From Candidatus Villigracilis vicinus (lineage in GTDB: Bacteria; Chloroflexota; Anaerolineae; Anaerolineales; Villigracilaceae), in the NCBI GenBank assembly GCA_016721315.1, contig JADKIL010000006.1, positions 124,001 to 188,000 of the forward strand: a stretch of 64,000 nt of DNA. The letters are read 5' to 3'. Each line of letters opens with the position of its first letter. Position 1 is the first letter of the stretch. A model generated the notes under the pieces. That model saw only the letters and a list, made by a program, of their open reading frames with translations, did no database searches and was not told where the DNA came from. Positions 25,714 through 35,205 of the stretch are shown one piece after another. A program made the position numbers and the translations under genes.

Positions 25714-27078
25714 ATGGAATTAATAAAGAAAAACATCGTATCCATTTTCATTCTGATTGTCATGTCGATCCTTGTTTGGGGTCGACTACATTGGTACGGA
25801 GATCTGCGCCTCTCCATAGCCAATGGAGAAACTCACAGCTACATCAGTGCATCACGCGCTCCGCTCTTTTCCTGGAAGATTTTTACGGGAGAGCGCATGT
25901 TTACCACCAGTGTTCTCTACAAACTAGCAAACGATACGGTTGCCTGCCCCAGCGTTGCGTACAGTTTTCCATCCTCAGGGACAGAAACTCCACGGGAGAT
26001 CAGTCCTTGCTTCGACAAGATTGTATTGATTCAAAATCTTTTGGCTGTATTCGGATGGGTAATTCTAGCTCTGGCAATTATCAAACATCTAAACAATGGT
26101 TTGATAAAATTTGTTGCAGCGATAACTATTTTATTATTTGGGTTCACCCCCCAACTCGCGGAATGGGAGAGCGCACTGGGACCCGAATCTTTGTCATTTT
26201 CTTTATTTTCCATCTCACTGGCACTCGCCATAGAACTTGCTTTTCAATTATCCGAGAAAGAAATTCCTTTCAAATCATTCTACGAAAAGGCTTTACTCAC
26301 TGGTTGGCTGATCGTCTTGTTCTTATGGACATTTGTTAGAGATGTACAACTGTACGGCATTTTAGTCACATTTGGGTTGGTCGCCTCCCTCTTATTCATC
26401 AAAAAAGTGAGAGTTACAATCCAATTTAAGATCGCTGCCGCCGTCTTGCTTGGAATTTTTATTCTAGGGTATGTATCCGCAAGAGATAGCTTCCGAGCTG
26501 CCCTCCCGGTCATCAACGCAATTGATGAATATATTTGGCCCCACCCAGCCCGCGTAGAATTTTTCAAAGAATACGGAATGCCTGATCGCGATGCACCTGC
26601 TTACAAAGAGTGGGCAGATAAATACGCCTTTAAAGCTTATGGAGCTTTTCTCGCCACTCATCCTGGTTTTATTGTTACAACGATCTGGGAATACAAAGAT
26701 TATTTTCGATCTGATTTTGTTCAAGCATATTACCCGGCAGACGATGTGAAAAACCGAGACATCCTCCTGCTCATTGGGCAAATTTTTCATATGGAAAATT
26801 TTTCGGTTTATCTACTCGATTTACTCCTGCTTTTAACTCTTCTTATTGGCGCATTCCAGCACCAAACAATAGACAAGTCTGCGTGGGCATGGCTGGCATT
26901 ATGGGTGTTTGGAATCGCTGCAGTAACACTCTTGCTCAGCTTTTTAGGGGATATATATGGAACCAGGCGCCATGTGATGCCTGGAGTGGAATGGTTTCGC
27001 CTCTTCTTCTGGATATTTCTCATGCCTGTTCTTGATATGTCATTGAATACAGGAACAAAGCCCAAAGCTACTGCTTAA
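25714..27078 (+). CDS. Polytopic membrane protein, tandem paralogue 3 of 3 (GT-C-like)
   Basis: 454 residues, about ten helices, closest to copy 2 by all shared motifs (YGDLRLSIANGET, SRAPLFSWKIF, FTPQLAEWESALGPESLSF, PHPARVEFFKEYGMP, THPGFIVTTIWEY). A possible weak Shine-Dalgarno GGAG is at about 25704, and the gap of 50 bases to copy 2 holds no terminator, so all three are probably one transcript. Function unknown. Confidence 0.75.
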   Translation: MELIKKNIVSIFILIVMSILVWGRLHWYGDLRLSIANGETHSYISASRAPLFSWKIFTGERMFTTSVLYKLANDTVACPSVAYSFPSSGTETPREISPCFDKIVLIQNLLAVFGWVILALAIIKHLNNGLIKFVAAITILLFGFTPQLAEWESALGPESLSFSLFSISLALAIELAFQLSEKEIPFKSFYEKALLTGWLIVLFLWTFVRDVQLYGILVTFGLVASLLFIKKVRVTIQFKIAAAVLLGIFILGYVSARDSFRAALPVINAIDEYIWPHPARVEFFKEYGMPDRDAPAYKEWADKYAFKAYGAFLATHPGFIVTTIWEYKDYFRSDFVQAYYPADDVKNRDILLLIGQIFHMENFSVYLLDLLLLLTLLIGAFQHQTIDKSAWAWLALWVFGIAAVTLLLSFLGDIYGTRRHVMPGVEWFRLFFWIFLMPVLDMSLNTGTKPKATA

Positions 27079-27122
27079 AGCAGACACGACCCTCTTTTTC
27101 TTTATGGTACACTTGTTCTAAT

Positions 27123-29891
27123 ATGACCACAATTGTTTCACTGGATATCGAATCTACCGGCTTGGACGAAGACCGCGATGCGATCATTGAAATCGCCGCA
27201 GTTCGCTTTAATGGCAAACGCAAAGAAGATGAATTCAACACCCTCATCAACCCCGGCAGGCAGATCCCTGATTTCATTACCGGGCTGACCGGCATTGACA
27301 ATGCCATGGTGAGGCAAGCGCCGCGCGTGCAAGATATCATGCATGAACTGGTCGCCTTCGTCGGCGATGCACCCATTCTCGGTCACAACGTCAAATTTGA
27401 TGTCGGCTTCCTGCGCAAAAAAGGCATGTTCGAATATCAGCAGACGATCGACACACTCGAACTCGCCTCCGTGCTGATGCCCACCGCCAGCCGCTACAAC
27501 CTTGGTTCCCTCGGCAAACAACTCGGCATTCCCCTCCCTGCCACCCACCGCGCGCTGGACGACGCGCTCGTTACGCACGCTTGTTATCTGAAATTATTTG
27601 AAAAAGCGCAAGAACTTCCGCTTGAAGTATTGGAAGAGATCGCTGACCTTGGCAACTTCGCCACATGGGATTCAAACTGGGTTTTTGAACAAGTCTTGCG
27701 CGCCAAGATCAAAGAAGGCATCAAACCCAAACAGACGAAGACCCGCGCCTCAATTTCCAAGCCGATATTTGATTCTGCGTCCGAGCAGAACGCCCCGCCG
27801 GTCACGCGCACTGAAGAACCAATTGCGCTTGACCCCGAAGAAGCCGCCGCCGTTTTAGAGTATGGCGGGCCCTTCTCACAATACTTTGACTCTTACGAAC
27901 ACCGCACCGAACAAGTGGAAATGCTCAAGGCAGTGGCAAATGCCCTTTCCAGTGGCGGACATCTCCTCGTCGAAGCGGGAACCGGCGTAGGTAAATCCTT
28001 TGCCTATCTCGTCCCTGCCGCATTATTCGCTTATCAAAATAATACTCGTGTCGTTGTTTCGACCAACACCATCAACTTGCAAGATCAACTCATAAAAAAA
28101 GACATCCCAGACCTGCAAGCAGCGCTCAATTTAGGCGTCCGTGCCGCCGTACTCAAAGGACGCTCGAACTATATCTGCCCGCGCCGCTTCCAATACCTGC
28201 GCACACATGGCCCCACCAACGCCACTGAAATGCGCGTACTGGCGAAGATCATCGTCTGGCAGGTGGATAACACAAGCGGCGACCGCAATGACCTGAATTT
28301 ACAAGGTCCGCTTGAGCGTGAGGTCTGGAGCAGACTCTCAGCGGAGGATGATAACTGCACAACAGAGGCATGCCTCGGCAGGATGGGAGGCGCGTGTCCG
28401 TTCTTCCGTGCCAAGCAGGCGGCTCAAAATTCCCACATCCTGATCGTCAACCACGCCCTGCTGCTCTCAGATGTTTCAACGGGCAGTAAGGTATTGCCCG
28501 AATACGATTACTTGATCGTGGATGAAGCTCACCACATGGAATCAGCGGTGACAAATGCACTTTCCTTCCGCATGACACAAGGTGATCTTGACCGCATGTT
28601 AAAGGAGCTCGGCGGCTCATCGGCAGGTTTGCTCGGAACGATCCTGAACGATTCACATGATACGCTGCGTCCATCCGATTTTGGTTTGATGCAGCAAAAA
28701 ACAAAACGCGCGACAGACCAGGCGTTTCGATTGGAACAGCTCGCAAAAGAATTCTTTGCATTGCTCGGTGAGTTCATCGCTACTCAACGCGAAGGACAAC
28801 CACCGAGCAATTACTCGTGGCAAATGCGCATCACACCCTCTGCCCGCACACTGCAAGGCTGGGATGATCTCGAGATGCTCTGGGGGCAGATCAGCGAAAC
28901 GATGGAAAATCTACTCAAGACTCTGGACGAGATCTACAAAGCGCTTGGCGATCTATATAACGATGGGCACGATAATGTGGAAGATGTGATGGGCAGCCTG
29001 GGCACGCTTGTTCGCAGGCTGACTGAAGCAGAAACCGCCGCGTCTGGCTTGATGCACAAACCCACTGCCGACTTGATCTATTGGATCGAAGTCAACCCGC
29101 GCGGCGAACGCCTCTCACTTAATGCCGCTCCCCTGCGCGTGGGACCGCTCGTTCAAAAGAATTTATGGTATGAGAAAGCCAGTGTGATCATGGCATCAGC
29201 TACATTGACCACGCATGGCGAATTCAATTACATTCGCAATACCCTGGATGCAGCCGAGGTCGATGTACTTGCTCTTGGCTCACCATTTGACTACGAATCA
29301 AGCACCCTTCTCTATGTTTCAAACGACATGCCTGAGCCAAATGCGTTTAACTATCAGCAAATGCTGGATAAAACCATTATTTCCACTGCCAAAGCCACTG
29401 GCGGGCGAATGCTGGTTCTATTCACCTCGTACGCAGCGCTGAAAAAGACTTCCCAAGCCATCACTGGTCCGCTCGCGCGGGAGGATATTTACGTATACGA
29501 ACAAGGCGAAGGGACATCTCCCACTGCCCTGCTCGAATCCTTCAAAACTACAGACCGTGCCGTCCTTCTGGGAACCCGTTCATTTTGGGAAGGTGTAGAT
29601 GTACCCGGCGATTCACTTTCGGTTGTTTTCATCACCAAACTTCCGTTTGAAGTACCATCTGACCCTATCATCTCGGCGCGATCAGAACTCTACGAAGATT
29701 CTTTCAACGAATACTACCTGCCTGAAGCCATCCTCAAATTTCGGCAGGGATTTGGTCGCCTGATCCGCACTGCCTCAGATCGCGGCATCGTTGCCATCCT
29801 TGACCGCCGTGTGCTAACCAAACAGTACGGCAGGATGTTCTTGAGTCTCTGCCGCAATGTACCGCTCGCCAGGGTCCGGTTGCAAACTTAG
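27123..29891 (+). CDS. dinG: DinG-family helicase with N-terminal DEDDh exonuclease domain
   Basis: 922 residues. Residues 1-165 form a DnaQ-like exonuclease (LDIESTGLDEDRDAIIEIAA, GHNVKFDVGFL, HRALDDA), the Firmicutes-style DinG arrangement. From about 265 the XPD-like superfamily 2 helicase follows: Walker A EAGTGVGKSF, a Cys cluster (CPRRFQYL ... CTTEACLGRMGGACPF) fitting a 4Fe-4S site, DEAHH, and C-terminal motif RQGFGRLIR. It degrades or unwinds nucleic acid in repair. No ribosome binding site; a TACACT nine bases before the ATG is a possible leaderless -10. Confidence 0.93.
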   Translation: MTTIVSLDIESTGLDEDRDAIIEIAAVRFNGKRKEDEFNTLINPGRQIPDFITGLTGIDNAMVRQAPRVQDIMHELVAFVGDAPILGHNVKFDVGFLRKKGMFEYQQTIDTLELASVLMPTASRYNLGSLGKQLGIPLPATHRALDDALVTHACYLKLFEKAQELPLEVLEEIADLGNFATWDSNWVFEQVLRAKIKEGIKPKQTKTRASISKPIFDSASEQNAPPVTRTEEPIALDPEEAAAVLEYGGPFSQYFDSYEHRTEQVEMLKAVANALSSGGHLLVEAGTGVGKSFAYLVPAALFAYQNNTRVVVSTNTINLQDQLIKKDIPDLQAALNLGVRAAVLKGRSNYICPRRFQYLRTHGPTNATEMRVLAKIIVWQVDNTSGDRNDLNLQGPLEREVWSRLSAEDDNCTTEACLGRMGGACPFFRAKQAAQNSHILIVNHALLLSDVSTGSKVLPEYDYLIVDEAHHMESAVTNALSFRMTQGDLDRMLKELGGSSAGLLGTILNDSHDTLRPSDFGLMQQKTKRATDQAFRLEQLAKEFFALLGEFIATQREGQPPSNYSWQMRITPSARTLQGWDDLEMLWGQISETMENLLKTLDEIYKALGDLYNDGHDNVEDVMGSLGTLVRRLTEAETAASGLMHKPTADLIYWIEVNPRGERLSLNAAPLRVGPLVQKNLWYEKASVIMASATLTTHGEFNYIRNTLDAAEVDVLALGSPFDYESSTLLYVSNDMPEPNAFNYQQMLDKTIISTAKATGGRMLVLFTSYAALKKTSQAITGPLAREDIYVYEQGEGTSPTALLESFKTTDRAVLLGTRSFWEGVDVPGDSLSVVFITKLPFEVPSDPIISARSELYEDSFNEYYLPEAILKFRQGFGRLIRTASDRGIVAILDRRVLTKQYGRMFLSLCRNVPLARVRLQT

Positions 29892-29937
29892 CAAAAATGG
29901 CAGGTCAATGGCTAGGGATGTGAAACCGAAAGAGTAA

Positions 29938-29973
29938 GACGGCAATCATCAAGGTGATTGCCGTCTTTTATTT
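29938..29973 (+). terminator. Rho-independent terminator
   Basis: GACGGCAATCA / TGATTGCCGTC hairpin followed by TTTTATTTT, after dinG. Confidence 0.85.
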
Positions 29974-29980
29974 TACCGAT

Positions 29981-29986
29981 TAAAAT
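29981..29986 (+). promoter_or_regulatory. -10 box of membrane protein gene (leaderless)
   Basis: TAAAAT in CCGATTAAAATCGC, seven bases before the ATG at 29994. The in-frame ATG at 29958 lies inside the dinG terminator, so 29994 is the start. Confidence 0.55.
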
Positions 29987-29993
29987 CGCTTGC

Positions 29994-30839
29994 ATGCCCA
30001 ATATCTACTTTTTTCTATTCGAACTTATAGTTTACATTCTATTCGCTCTTTGCTTCCATCACGCATTCAAACACGGAATTTCAAACTTGCTCAAGCTCGC
30101 CTTTGGCATTCTCTTTGGAGTGATGCTTGAGCTTGCCACGATTCGTCAGTTAAACGCTTATGAATATGGTCGCTTCTTGTTAATGGTATTGGATGTTCCT
30201 CTTTGCATTGGCGTGGCATGGAGTTGCATCATCTACGCGTCCATGGAATTTTCCGACGCCAGCAGCCTGCCTTACTTCCTTCGCCCCGTTCTAGACGGTC
30301 TGTTAGCTCTAAACATAGACCTGGCACTAGATGCCGTTGCCATCCGTTTCGGATTCTGGGATTGGGGTCAGGGGTTGAGAACTCAATATTTCGGCGTCCC
30401 TTTCGCTAATTTTTGGGCGTGGTTTTGGGTGGTGTTTTCATTCTCGCTTGGGTATCGATTATTGGCGAGAAACACAAACTGGGTAGGTTTATGGCTTTCT
30501 GCGCCATTGGCGTTTCTGGTCGGGCTGGCTGGAGTCCTCGGAACCAACGCAGTTATCGTCTTTGTCGTACCGACCAGCATTCGCCCTATAGTGATCTTTA
30601 TAACACTCGTCGCTGCCCTGCTTGTGTTATCCAAACGCCCAAAATTTTACCTGCGCCCAGTTCACCCCATTGCTTTTTGGGTTCCATTTCTATTCCATAT
30701 CTATATTCTGATCGCAGGCATGATCTCAGGAGCTATTTTTGATCCCGTTATACTTTTTGTAGTCGGCTTGCTCATGTTGGCGATTTCATATTATTTACAT
30801 GGAAGAACAGCTCAAAAATTATTTTCCTTCTCAAAGTAA
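29994..30839 (+). CDS. Carotenoid-biosynthesis-like membrane protein (DUF422/CruF-like)
   Basis: 281 residues with about eight helices. Its pattern DVPLCIGVAWSCIIYASM, NIDLALDAVAIRFGFWDWGQG and a following G-V-P-x-A-NFWAW matches the carotenoid biosynthesis / DUF422 family (CruF hydratase relatives). No other carotenoid genes are in the window, so the role here is uncertain. Convergent with the HD-GYP gene; only one base separates the stops, without a terminator between them. Confidence 0.72.
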   Translation: MPNIYFFLFELIVYILFALCFHHAFKHGISNLLKLAFGILFGVMLELATIRQLNAYEYGRFLLMVLDVPLCIGVAWSCIIYASMEFSDASSLPYFLRPVLDGLLALNIDLALDAVAIRFGFWDWGQGLRTQYFGVPFANFWAWFWVVFSFSLGYRLLARNTNWVGLWLSAPLAFLVGLAGVLGTNAVIVFVVPTSIRPIVIFITLVAALLVLSKRPKFYLRPVHPIAFWVPFLFHIYILIAGMISGAIFDPVILFVVGLLMLAISYYLHGRTAQKLFSFSK

Positions 30840-30840
30840 T

Positions 30841-32133
30841 TTAGCTGATCGTCACAACCGACCTCAAGGTCTGGTCATCCAGTTCAAGAAAAGCATCCAC
30901 AACCTGCGGGTCGAAGTGTCTGCCCGAATCTTCGCGAAGCTTTCGTTTTACGTCCTCAGGCTTCATTGCTTTATGATAAGGTCGGTCTGATACCAAGGCA
31001 TCCCACACATCGACAACTGCGAAAATGCGTGCTGCCAATGGGATCGTATCACCGCTCAAGCCGCGCGGATAGCCCGTACCATCCCATTTTTCATGGTGGC
31101 AATACGGAATATCCAAAGCTGGGCTGAGGAAACGGATCGGGGTAAGCATTTCGTAAGCATAGACCGGGTGCATTTCGATCAGAGTCCGTTCTTCAGGAGA
31201 TAGAGCCGCGGGCTTGAGCAAAATCCCATCTGGGATCGCCATCTTGCCGATATCGTGCAAGAGAGCCCCGCGCTGAATGTGAACAAGTGCATTTTCGTCC
31301 ACGCCCATTTTACGGGCGAGTTTTTCAGTCAGCGCCGTTACACGTTTGGTATGCCCTTCCGTTTCTTTATCACGCAAATCCAAAGCACGCACCCAGCCTT
31401 CCAGAGTGGCGTGATACGCCTCCTGCAATTCTTCATTACTCGCCTGCAATCCATCAAAGAGACGCGCATTGTCGATCGCCACCGCTGCCTGATTGGCAAA
31501 CATGGAGATCAACTCCAACTCGTCACTGCTGAAAATTCCGGTCTGAGCACGGTTATCTACATAGATCACACCGATCAACTCATCTTTGACCTTCAATGGT
31601 GCGCATAAAATAGAAAGAAGTTGATATGCCGCCACACTTGCCTGTTGCTCAAAACGAGGATCGGTACGTGCATTGGTGGTAAGCACCGTTTCACCTCGCT
31701 CCAAGACCTGACGGACAATGCTCTTACTGATCGAAAAGACATCCTCGGTCAGATCTTGATTATTTGCATCACGTGCGATCTGCACCCTAAAATCCCCCTT
31801 CTCGTCCTTAAGCATAAGAAAGCCACGTTCAGCCTTCATCAAGACGATCAGCGAATCCATGACCTCATCCAAAACTTTTTTTAGCCCCAAAGAAGAATTG
31901 ATCACACTTCCAACACCCGCCAATGCTTCCATCCGCTCGCGTTGGGTCGCAAAACGCACCCTGGTATCCTCCTGTAACCTTGCCAGGTTGCGAGCCAATT
32001 GCGTCAACTCCAGGTTGATCGATGAAACTTGCGGATTTCCCACACTGGTCAGGCGCACCATCACCTGCATCATCTTCCGCTGAATAGAATCGATCTCATT
32101 TAGGATGCTTTCTTCGGTTCGGATTTGTGTCAT
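30841..32133 (-). CDS. GAF domain-containing HD-GYP phosphodiesterase
   Basis: 430 residues. N-terminal helical region (1-60), GAF domain (about 60-215; GERGFLML and LKVKDELIGVIYVDNR), then an HD-GYP domain with LLHDIGKMAIPD (HD), HHEKWDGTGYPRGLSGD (HHExxDGxGYP) and DVWDALVSDRPY. HD-GYP enzymes degrade cyclic di-GMP (or related dinucleotides); all signature metal ligands are present. Soluble, with the GAF domain probably sensing a small ligand. Starts behind TAGGAG, 52 bases upstream is the end of dcd. Confidence 0.93.
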   Translation of the reverse strand: MTQIRTEESILNEIDSIQRKMMQVMVRLTSVGNPQVSSINLELTQLARNLARLQEDTRVRFATQRERMEALAGVGSVINSSLGLKKVLDEVMDSLIVLMKAERGFLMLKDEKGDFRVQIARDANNQDLTEDVFSISKSIVRQVLERGETVLTTNARTDPRFEQQASVAAYQLLSILCAPLKVKDELIGVIYVDNRAQTGIFSSDELELISMFANQAAVAIDNARLFDGLQASNEELQEAYHATLEGWVRALDLRDKETEGHTKRVTALTEKLARKMGVDENALVHIQRGALLHDIGKMAIPDGILLKPAALSPEERTLIEMHPVYAYEMLTPIRFLSPALDIPYCHHEKWDGTGYPRGLSGDTIPLAARIFAVVDVWDALVSDRPYHKAMKPEDVKRKLREDSGRHFDPQVVDAFLELDDQTLRSVVTIS

Positions 32134-32184
32134 GGTGCTGCTCCTATCATGGATACGTGAACACGCAGGAAAGAACTGCGATGC

Positions 32185-32739
32185 TTACAATTTTGGTAAC
32201 ACGATCGATTGCTGCTTTTGATACTTACCCTTCTTATCCGCATCTGAGACTTCGCACTCCTCATCTGCCTCAAAGAACAATACCTGTGCCAAGCCCTCGT
32301 TCGCATAGATCTTGGCGGGCAATGGCGTTGTATTCGATATCTCGAGGGTCACGAAACCTTCCCATTCCGGCTCGAACGGTGTTACGTTCACAATGATCCC
32401 GCAGCGCGCATAAGTGGACTTTCCCAAACAAACCGTCAGCACCTTGCGCGGCACTCGAAAATATTCCACCGTGCGCGCCAGCGCGAACGAATTAGGCGGG
32501 ACGATACATACATCCCCTTTAAAATCCACCATCGAGTTGGTGTCAAAATTCTTAGGATCCACCGTCGCTGAAAAAACATTTGTAAAAATCTTGAATTCAT
32601 CCGCTACGCGAATGTCATATCCGTAGGAGGAAACCCCATAAGAGATTACCCCCTGCCGAACCTGCTTGTCCACGAACGGTTCGATCATGCCGTGCTCCAA
32701 TGCCATCTTTCGAATCCAATGATCGGGTTTCAATCCCAT
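32185..32739 (-). CDS. dcd: dCTP deaminase
   Basis: 184 residues, the usual length. The signature VSSYGYDIRVA, the catalytic Glu segment EPEWEGFVTLEISN, and RARCG-like STYARCGI are all present. It deaminates dCTP to dUTP for dTMP synthesis; whether it also cleaves dUTP (bifunctional type) cannot be settled. ATG at 32739 follows AAGGAG. Upstream of the HD-GYP gene on the same strand. Confidence 0.94.
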   Translation of the reverse strand: MGLKPDHWIRKMALEHGMIEPFVDKQVRQGVISYGVSSYGYDIRVADEFKIFTNVFSATVDPKNFDTNSMVDFKGDVCIVPPNSFALARTVEYFRVPRKVLTVCLGKSTYARCGIIVNVTPFEPEWEGFVTLEISNTTPLPAKIYANEGLAQVLFFEADEECEVSDADKKGKYQKQQSIVLPKL

Positions 32740-32814
32740 GTGTTACTCCTTGTGTCAAGTTTGTTTTGATTTTATCAAAAATGAAAGTCCAACGCCTGCC
32801 TGAAACCATTTTGG

Positions 32815-32820
32815 TATAAT
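32815..32820 (+). promoter_or_regulatory. Extended -10 box of the DUF1684 gene (leaderless)
   Basis: TGGTATAAT (TG extension) with a seven-base gap to the ATG at 32828; no Shine-Dalgarno sequence. Confidence 0.6.
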
Positions 32821-32827
32821 TCCAAAT

Positions 32828-33649
32828 ATGACAGACAAAACCTACCGCCAGATCATTGAAGAATGGCGCAAAGAACGCAATGAGATCATTCGCCAGGAGA
32901 ACAGCTGGCTGGCACTTGCCGGGTTGTATTGGCTAAAACTTGGAAAAAACCAGTTTGGCTCAGATCCAAAGAACGAAGTTCAACTTCCTGAGCGCATCCC
33001 TGCCAGTGTGGGAGCATTCGAATATAACGGTAGATCCGTCTCGTTGCGTACCAATCCCGGGCAAAAGGTCATGGTCAATGATGCAATGACTGACTTTGCC
33101 ATCCTCCAACCAGATATCTCCGAGGCTCCAAGTTATATAAAAATGGACGGCTTGCAAATGGTCGTGATCCAACGTGGAAACAAGATGGGCGTCCGCATGT
33201 GGGATAACCAAAGCGAAAAACGCGCCTCTTTCCCCGCTCGCACCTGGTACGCCATCGACGAAGTTTTTCGCATCCTAACAGTTTATACTCCCTATGACCG
33301 CCCTAAAATGGCTTTCTTCCCCGACCTCACCGGCGAAAAATCCGAGTTCCCCGTCGAAGGTTACGTCATCTTCGAGTTTGATGGCAGATCCCATAAACTG
33401 GATATCAACAAAGAAGACGATGAAACTTTTTTCCTGCGCTTTTGGGACCCAACCAGCAAAGATGAAACCTATCCGACCGGGCGCTATCTGGTCGCCGATA
33501 TTCAACCCGACGGCACGCTCATCCTCGACTTCAACAAAGCCTATAACCCACCCTGCGCCTTCACTGACTTTGCCACCTGCGTCTTTGCTCCCGAGCAAAA
33601 CCATTTGGATTTTAGAGTACCTGCAGGCGAAACCAGCCCTAAAAAATAA
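32828..33649 (+). CDS. DUF1684 family protein
   Basis: 273 residues, soluble, matching DUF1684: ENSWLALAGLYWLK at the N-terminus, a middle beta-region, and the C-terminal hallmark DFNKAYNPPCAF followed by C-x-FAPEQN and a PAGE-like end. The function of the family is unknown. It stands alone between a leaderless promoter and a terminator. Confidence 0.86.
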   Translation: MTDKTYRQIIEEWRKERNEIIRQENSWLALAGLYWLKLGKNQFGSDPKNEVQLPERIPASVGAFEYNGRSVSLRTNPGQKVMVNDAMTDFAILQPDISEAPSYIKMDGLQMVVIQRGNKMGVRMWDNQSEKRASFPARTWYAIDEVFRILTVYTPYDRPKMAFFPDLTGEKSEFPVEGYVIFEFDGRSHKLDINKEDDETFFLRFWDPTSKDETYPTGRYLVADIQPDGTLILDFNKAYNPPCAFTDFATCVFAPEQNHLDFRVPAGETSPKK

Positions 33650-33663
33650 ATGCAAGACAAACA

Positions 33664-33699
33664 AAAAAGACGCTGTTTTGAAAACGGCGTCTTTTCTTT
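33664..33699. terminator. Terminator between DUF1684 gene and ecfT
   Basis: AAAAGACGC ... GCGTCTTTT imperfect hairpin with T and A tracts on both sides; serves both convergent genes. Confidence 0.8.
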
Positions 33700-33704
33700 A
33701 TAAA

Positions 33705-34565
33705 CTAGAATAAGTTCAAGAACCAATCTGGCACAAAATATTCGCCAATGCCAAAACCGAAACGTAGTACAAAACCGCCTACAAGAATGACCAACGCCAG
33801 GGCAAGCATGAAATAATCACTGCGCTTGTATTTCAGATCATCGGCTTTGATCCACGTCCGTTTGCTCGCGCCAAAGGCGCGCAGGTCCATTGCATCGATC
33901 ACTTCTTCGCCAGTCACGGTTGATTGCATCACAACCGGGATAATCAACGGCGCAAGTCGGCGCAGACGGGCGGCGATGCCACCCTTTACTTTTTCCATTT
34001 CATACCCACGTGCCCGCTGAGAATCCATGGTAATGGTGAAATCACGAGCAAAGGTTGGCAGGAAGCGAAACGCCAAGTCCATAGTGAACGAAACTTTATC
34101 AGAAGCACCCAATTTCCAAAAGGAAGTCCCGTAAATATTGGGGTCGATCGTATACGGGATGGGGATAGCGAGCAAGGTCATGGTCATCATACGAGTAACC
34201 TGGGTAAGCGCGAACCAGATCTTGGAGACCGTGATCGGAATACCCAGCAACGTAAAGACAACAGGAGTAACAACGTTGGTCACCGAGGCCGGACCGCCGC
34301 GCCCGGAAATCAGGGCATTTAACCCTACAATGGCAAATACTAGGATAAAGATGAAAAGCCAGACGCGTCTGACATCCTTCCACTCAATGCGCGCAAGCAA
34401 ATACAGGGTCAGCGTCAGCGCAAGCAACGAAAGAATCACGCGATAATCCCAGATATCGGGGAGGGTCAAACCAAAGATCACACAAAAGAAGAAGAGCAAT
34501 CTTGTGCGCGGATCCAGGCGTTGAATGAACGTATCCCGCGGGCGGTACTTCCAGGTGACCAACAT
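33705..34565 (-). CDS. ecfT: ECF transporter transmembrane component (EcfT)
   Basis: 286 residues with five or six helices and the EcfT coupling motif: ITMDSQRARGYEM (A-R-G) at about residue 178 and DAMDLRAFGASKR (A-x-G) about residue 215, which dock to the two ATPase domains. Last gene of the A-S-T operon, five bases after the S component. It transmits ATP hydrolysis to the substrate-binding subunit. Confidence 0.9.
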   Translation of the reverse strand: MLVTWKYRPRDTFIQRLDPRTRLLFFFCVIFGLTLPDIWDYRVILSLLALTLTLYLLARIEWKDVRRVWLFIFILVFAIVGLNALISGRGGPASVTNVVTPVVFTLLGIPITVSKIWFALTQVTRMMTMTLLAIPIPYTIDPNIYGTSFWKLGASDKVSFTMDLAFRFLPTFARDFTITMDSQRARGYEMEKVKGGIAARLRRLAPLIIPVVMQSTVTGEEVIDAMDLRAFGASKRTWIKADDLKYKRSDYFMLALALVILVGGFVLRFGFGIGEYFVPDWFLNLF

Positions 34566-34570
34566 TTAAT

Positions 34571-35119
34571 TTAGCGACCTCGTCGAGATGCAACCGCCGC
34601 GAAAGCGATCATAAGGACAGGCAAGAGGACGGCGACCACAACTGCGTTACCGATGAAAGCGGGAACGAAATACCCAACCAAGGCAGTATTGATGTCAATG
34701 CCACCGACAAGCATTTCTGTCAGGGAGGAGAACAGCATACCGACCGCCACACCAACGACGCCGTAGATGACTGCCTTGATGATGTCACCCTGAGCGCGGA
34801 GGTCCTTGATCTGGGCAGAGACCAAACCGGCAACCAAACCCATCAAACCGTTGCCAATGCTCCAGTTCCAGAAGAAACCCCAACCGCTTATAGCATCGCC
34901 AAGCGTGTTACCGATGAAACCGGCAAGGAAACCAACCCAGGGACCATATGCCGTGCCGAAGAAGATCAACACAGCCACAGCCGGGCGGAAGGTAACATTC
35001 CCTGCAGCAGGCAGGGGAACGAAATTGGACGCCCATGAAAGGACGCCATACAGCGCTGCGCCGATTGCACCGTACACAACCTGACGGGTTCCAAATTCCC
35101 AAGTACTCTTATCGTTCAT
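34571..35119 (-). CDS. ECF transporter substrate-specificity component
   Basis: 182 residues with about six helices. Start at ATG 35119 behind AAAGGAGA; the longer frame to 35188 has no ribosome binding site. Typical S-component traits: small size, RPAVAVLIFFGTAYGP and GFLAGFIGNTLGD at helix ends. The vitamin or metal carried is not decided by sequence; a fused A1A2 ATPase plus a separate T resembles the ykoEDC (thiamine precursor) arrangement, which is suggestive only. No riboswitch was seen upstream. Confidence 0.85.
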   Translation of the reverse strand: MNDKSTWEFGTRQVVYGAIGAALYGVLSWASNFVPLPAAGNVTFRPAVAVLIFFGTAYGPWVGFLAGFIGNTLGDAISGWGFFWNWSIGNGLMGLVAGLVSAQIKDLRAQGDIIKAVIYGVVGVAVGMLFSSLTEMLVGGIDINTALVGYFVPAFIGNAVVVAVLLPVLMIAFAAVASRRGR

Positions 35120-35205
35120 GACTTCTCTCCTTTTACAATTGAAATATAACGAAAGCTGACCCTGAATAAATAAACCCTGCACACGCATCGGCGTTGCAAG
35201 GAAAT

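Noticed and set aside
24290..27078. Possible recent insertion of a mobile element carrying the three membrane proteins
   Set aside because: No transposase, no flanking repeats and no change of base usage was seen; the paralogues differ too much for a fresh event.
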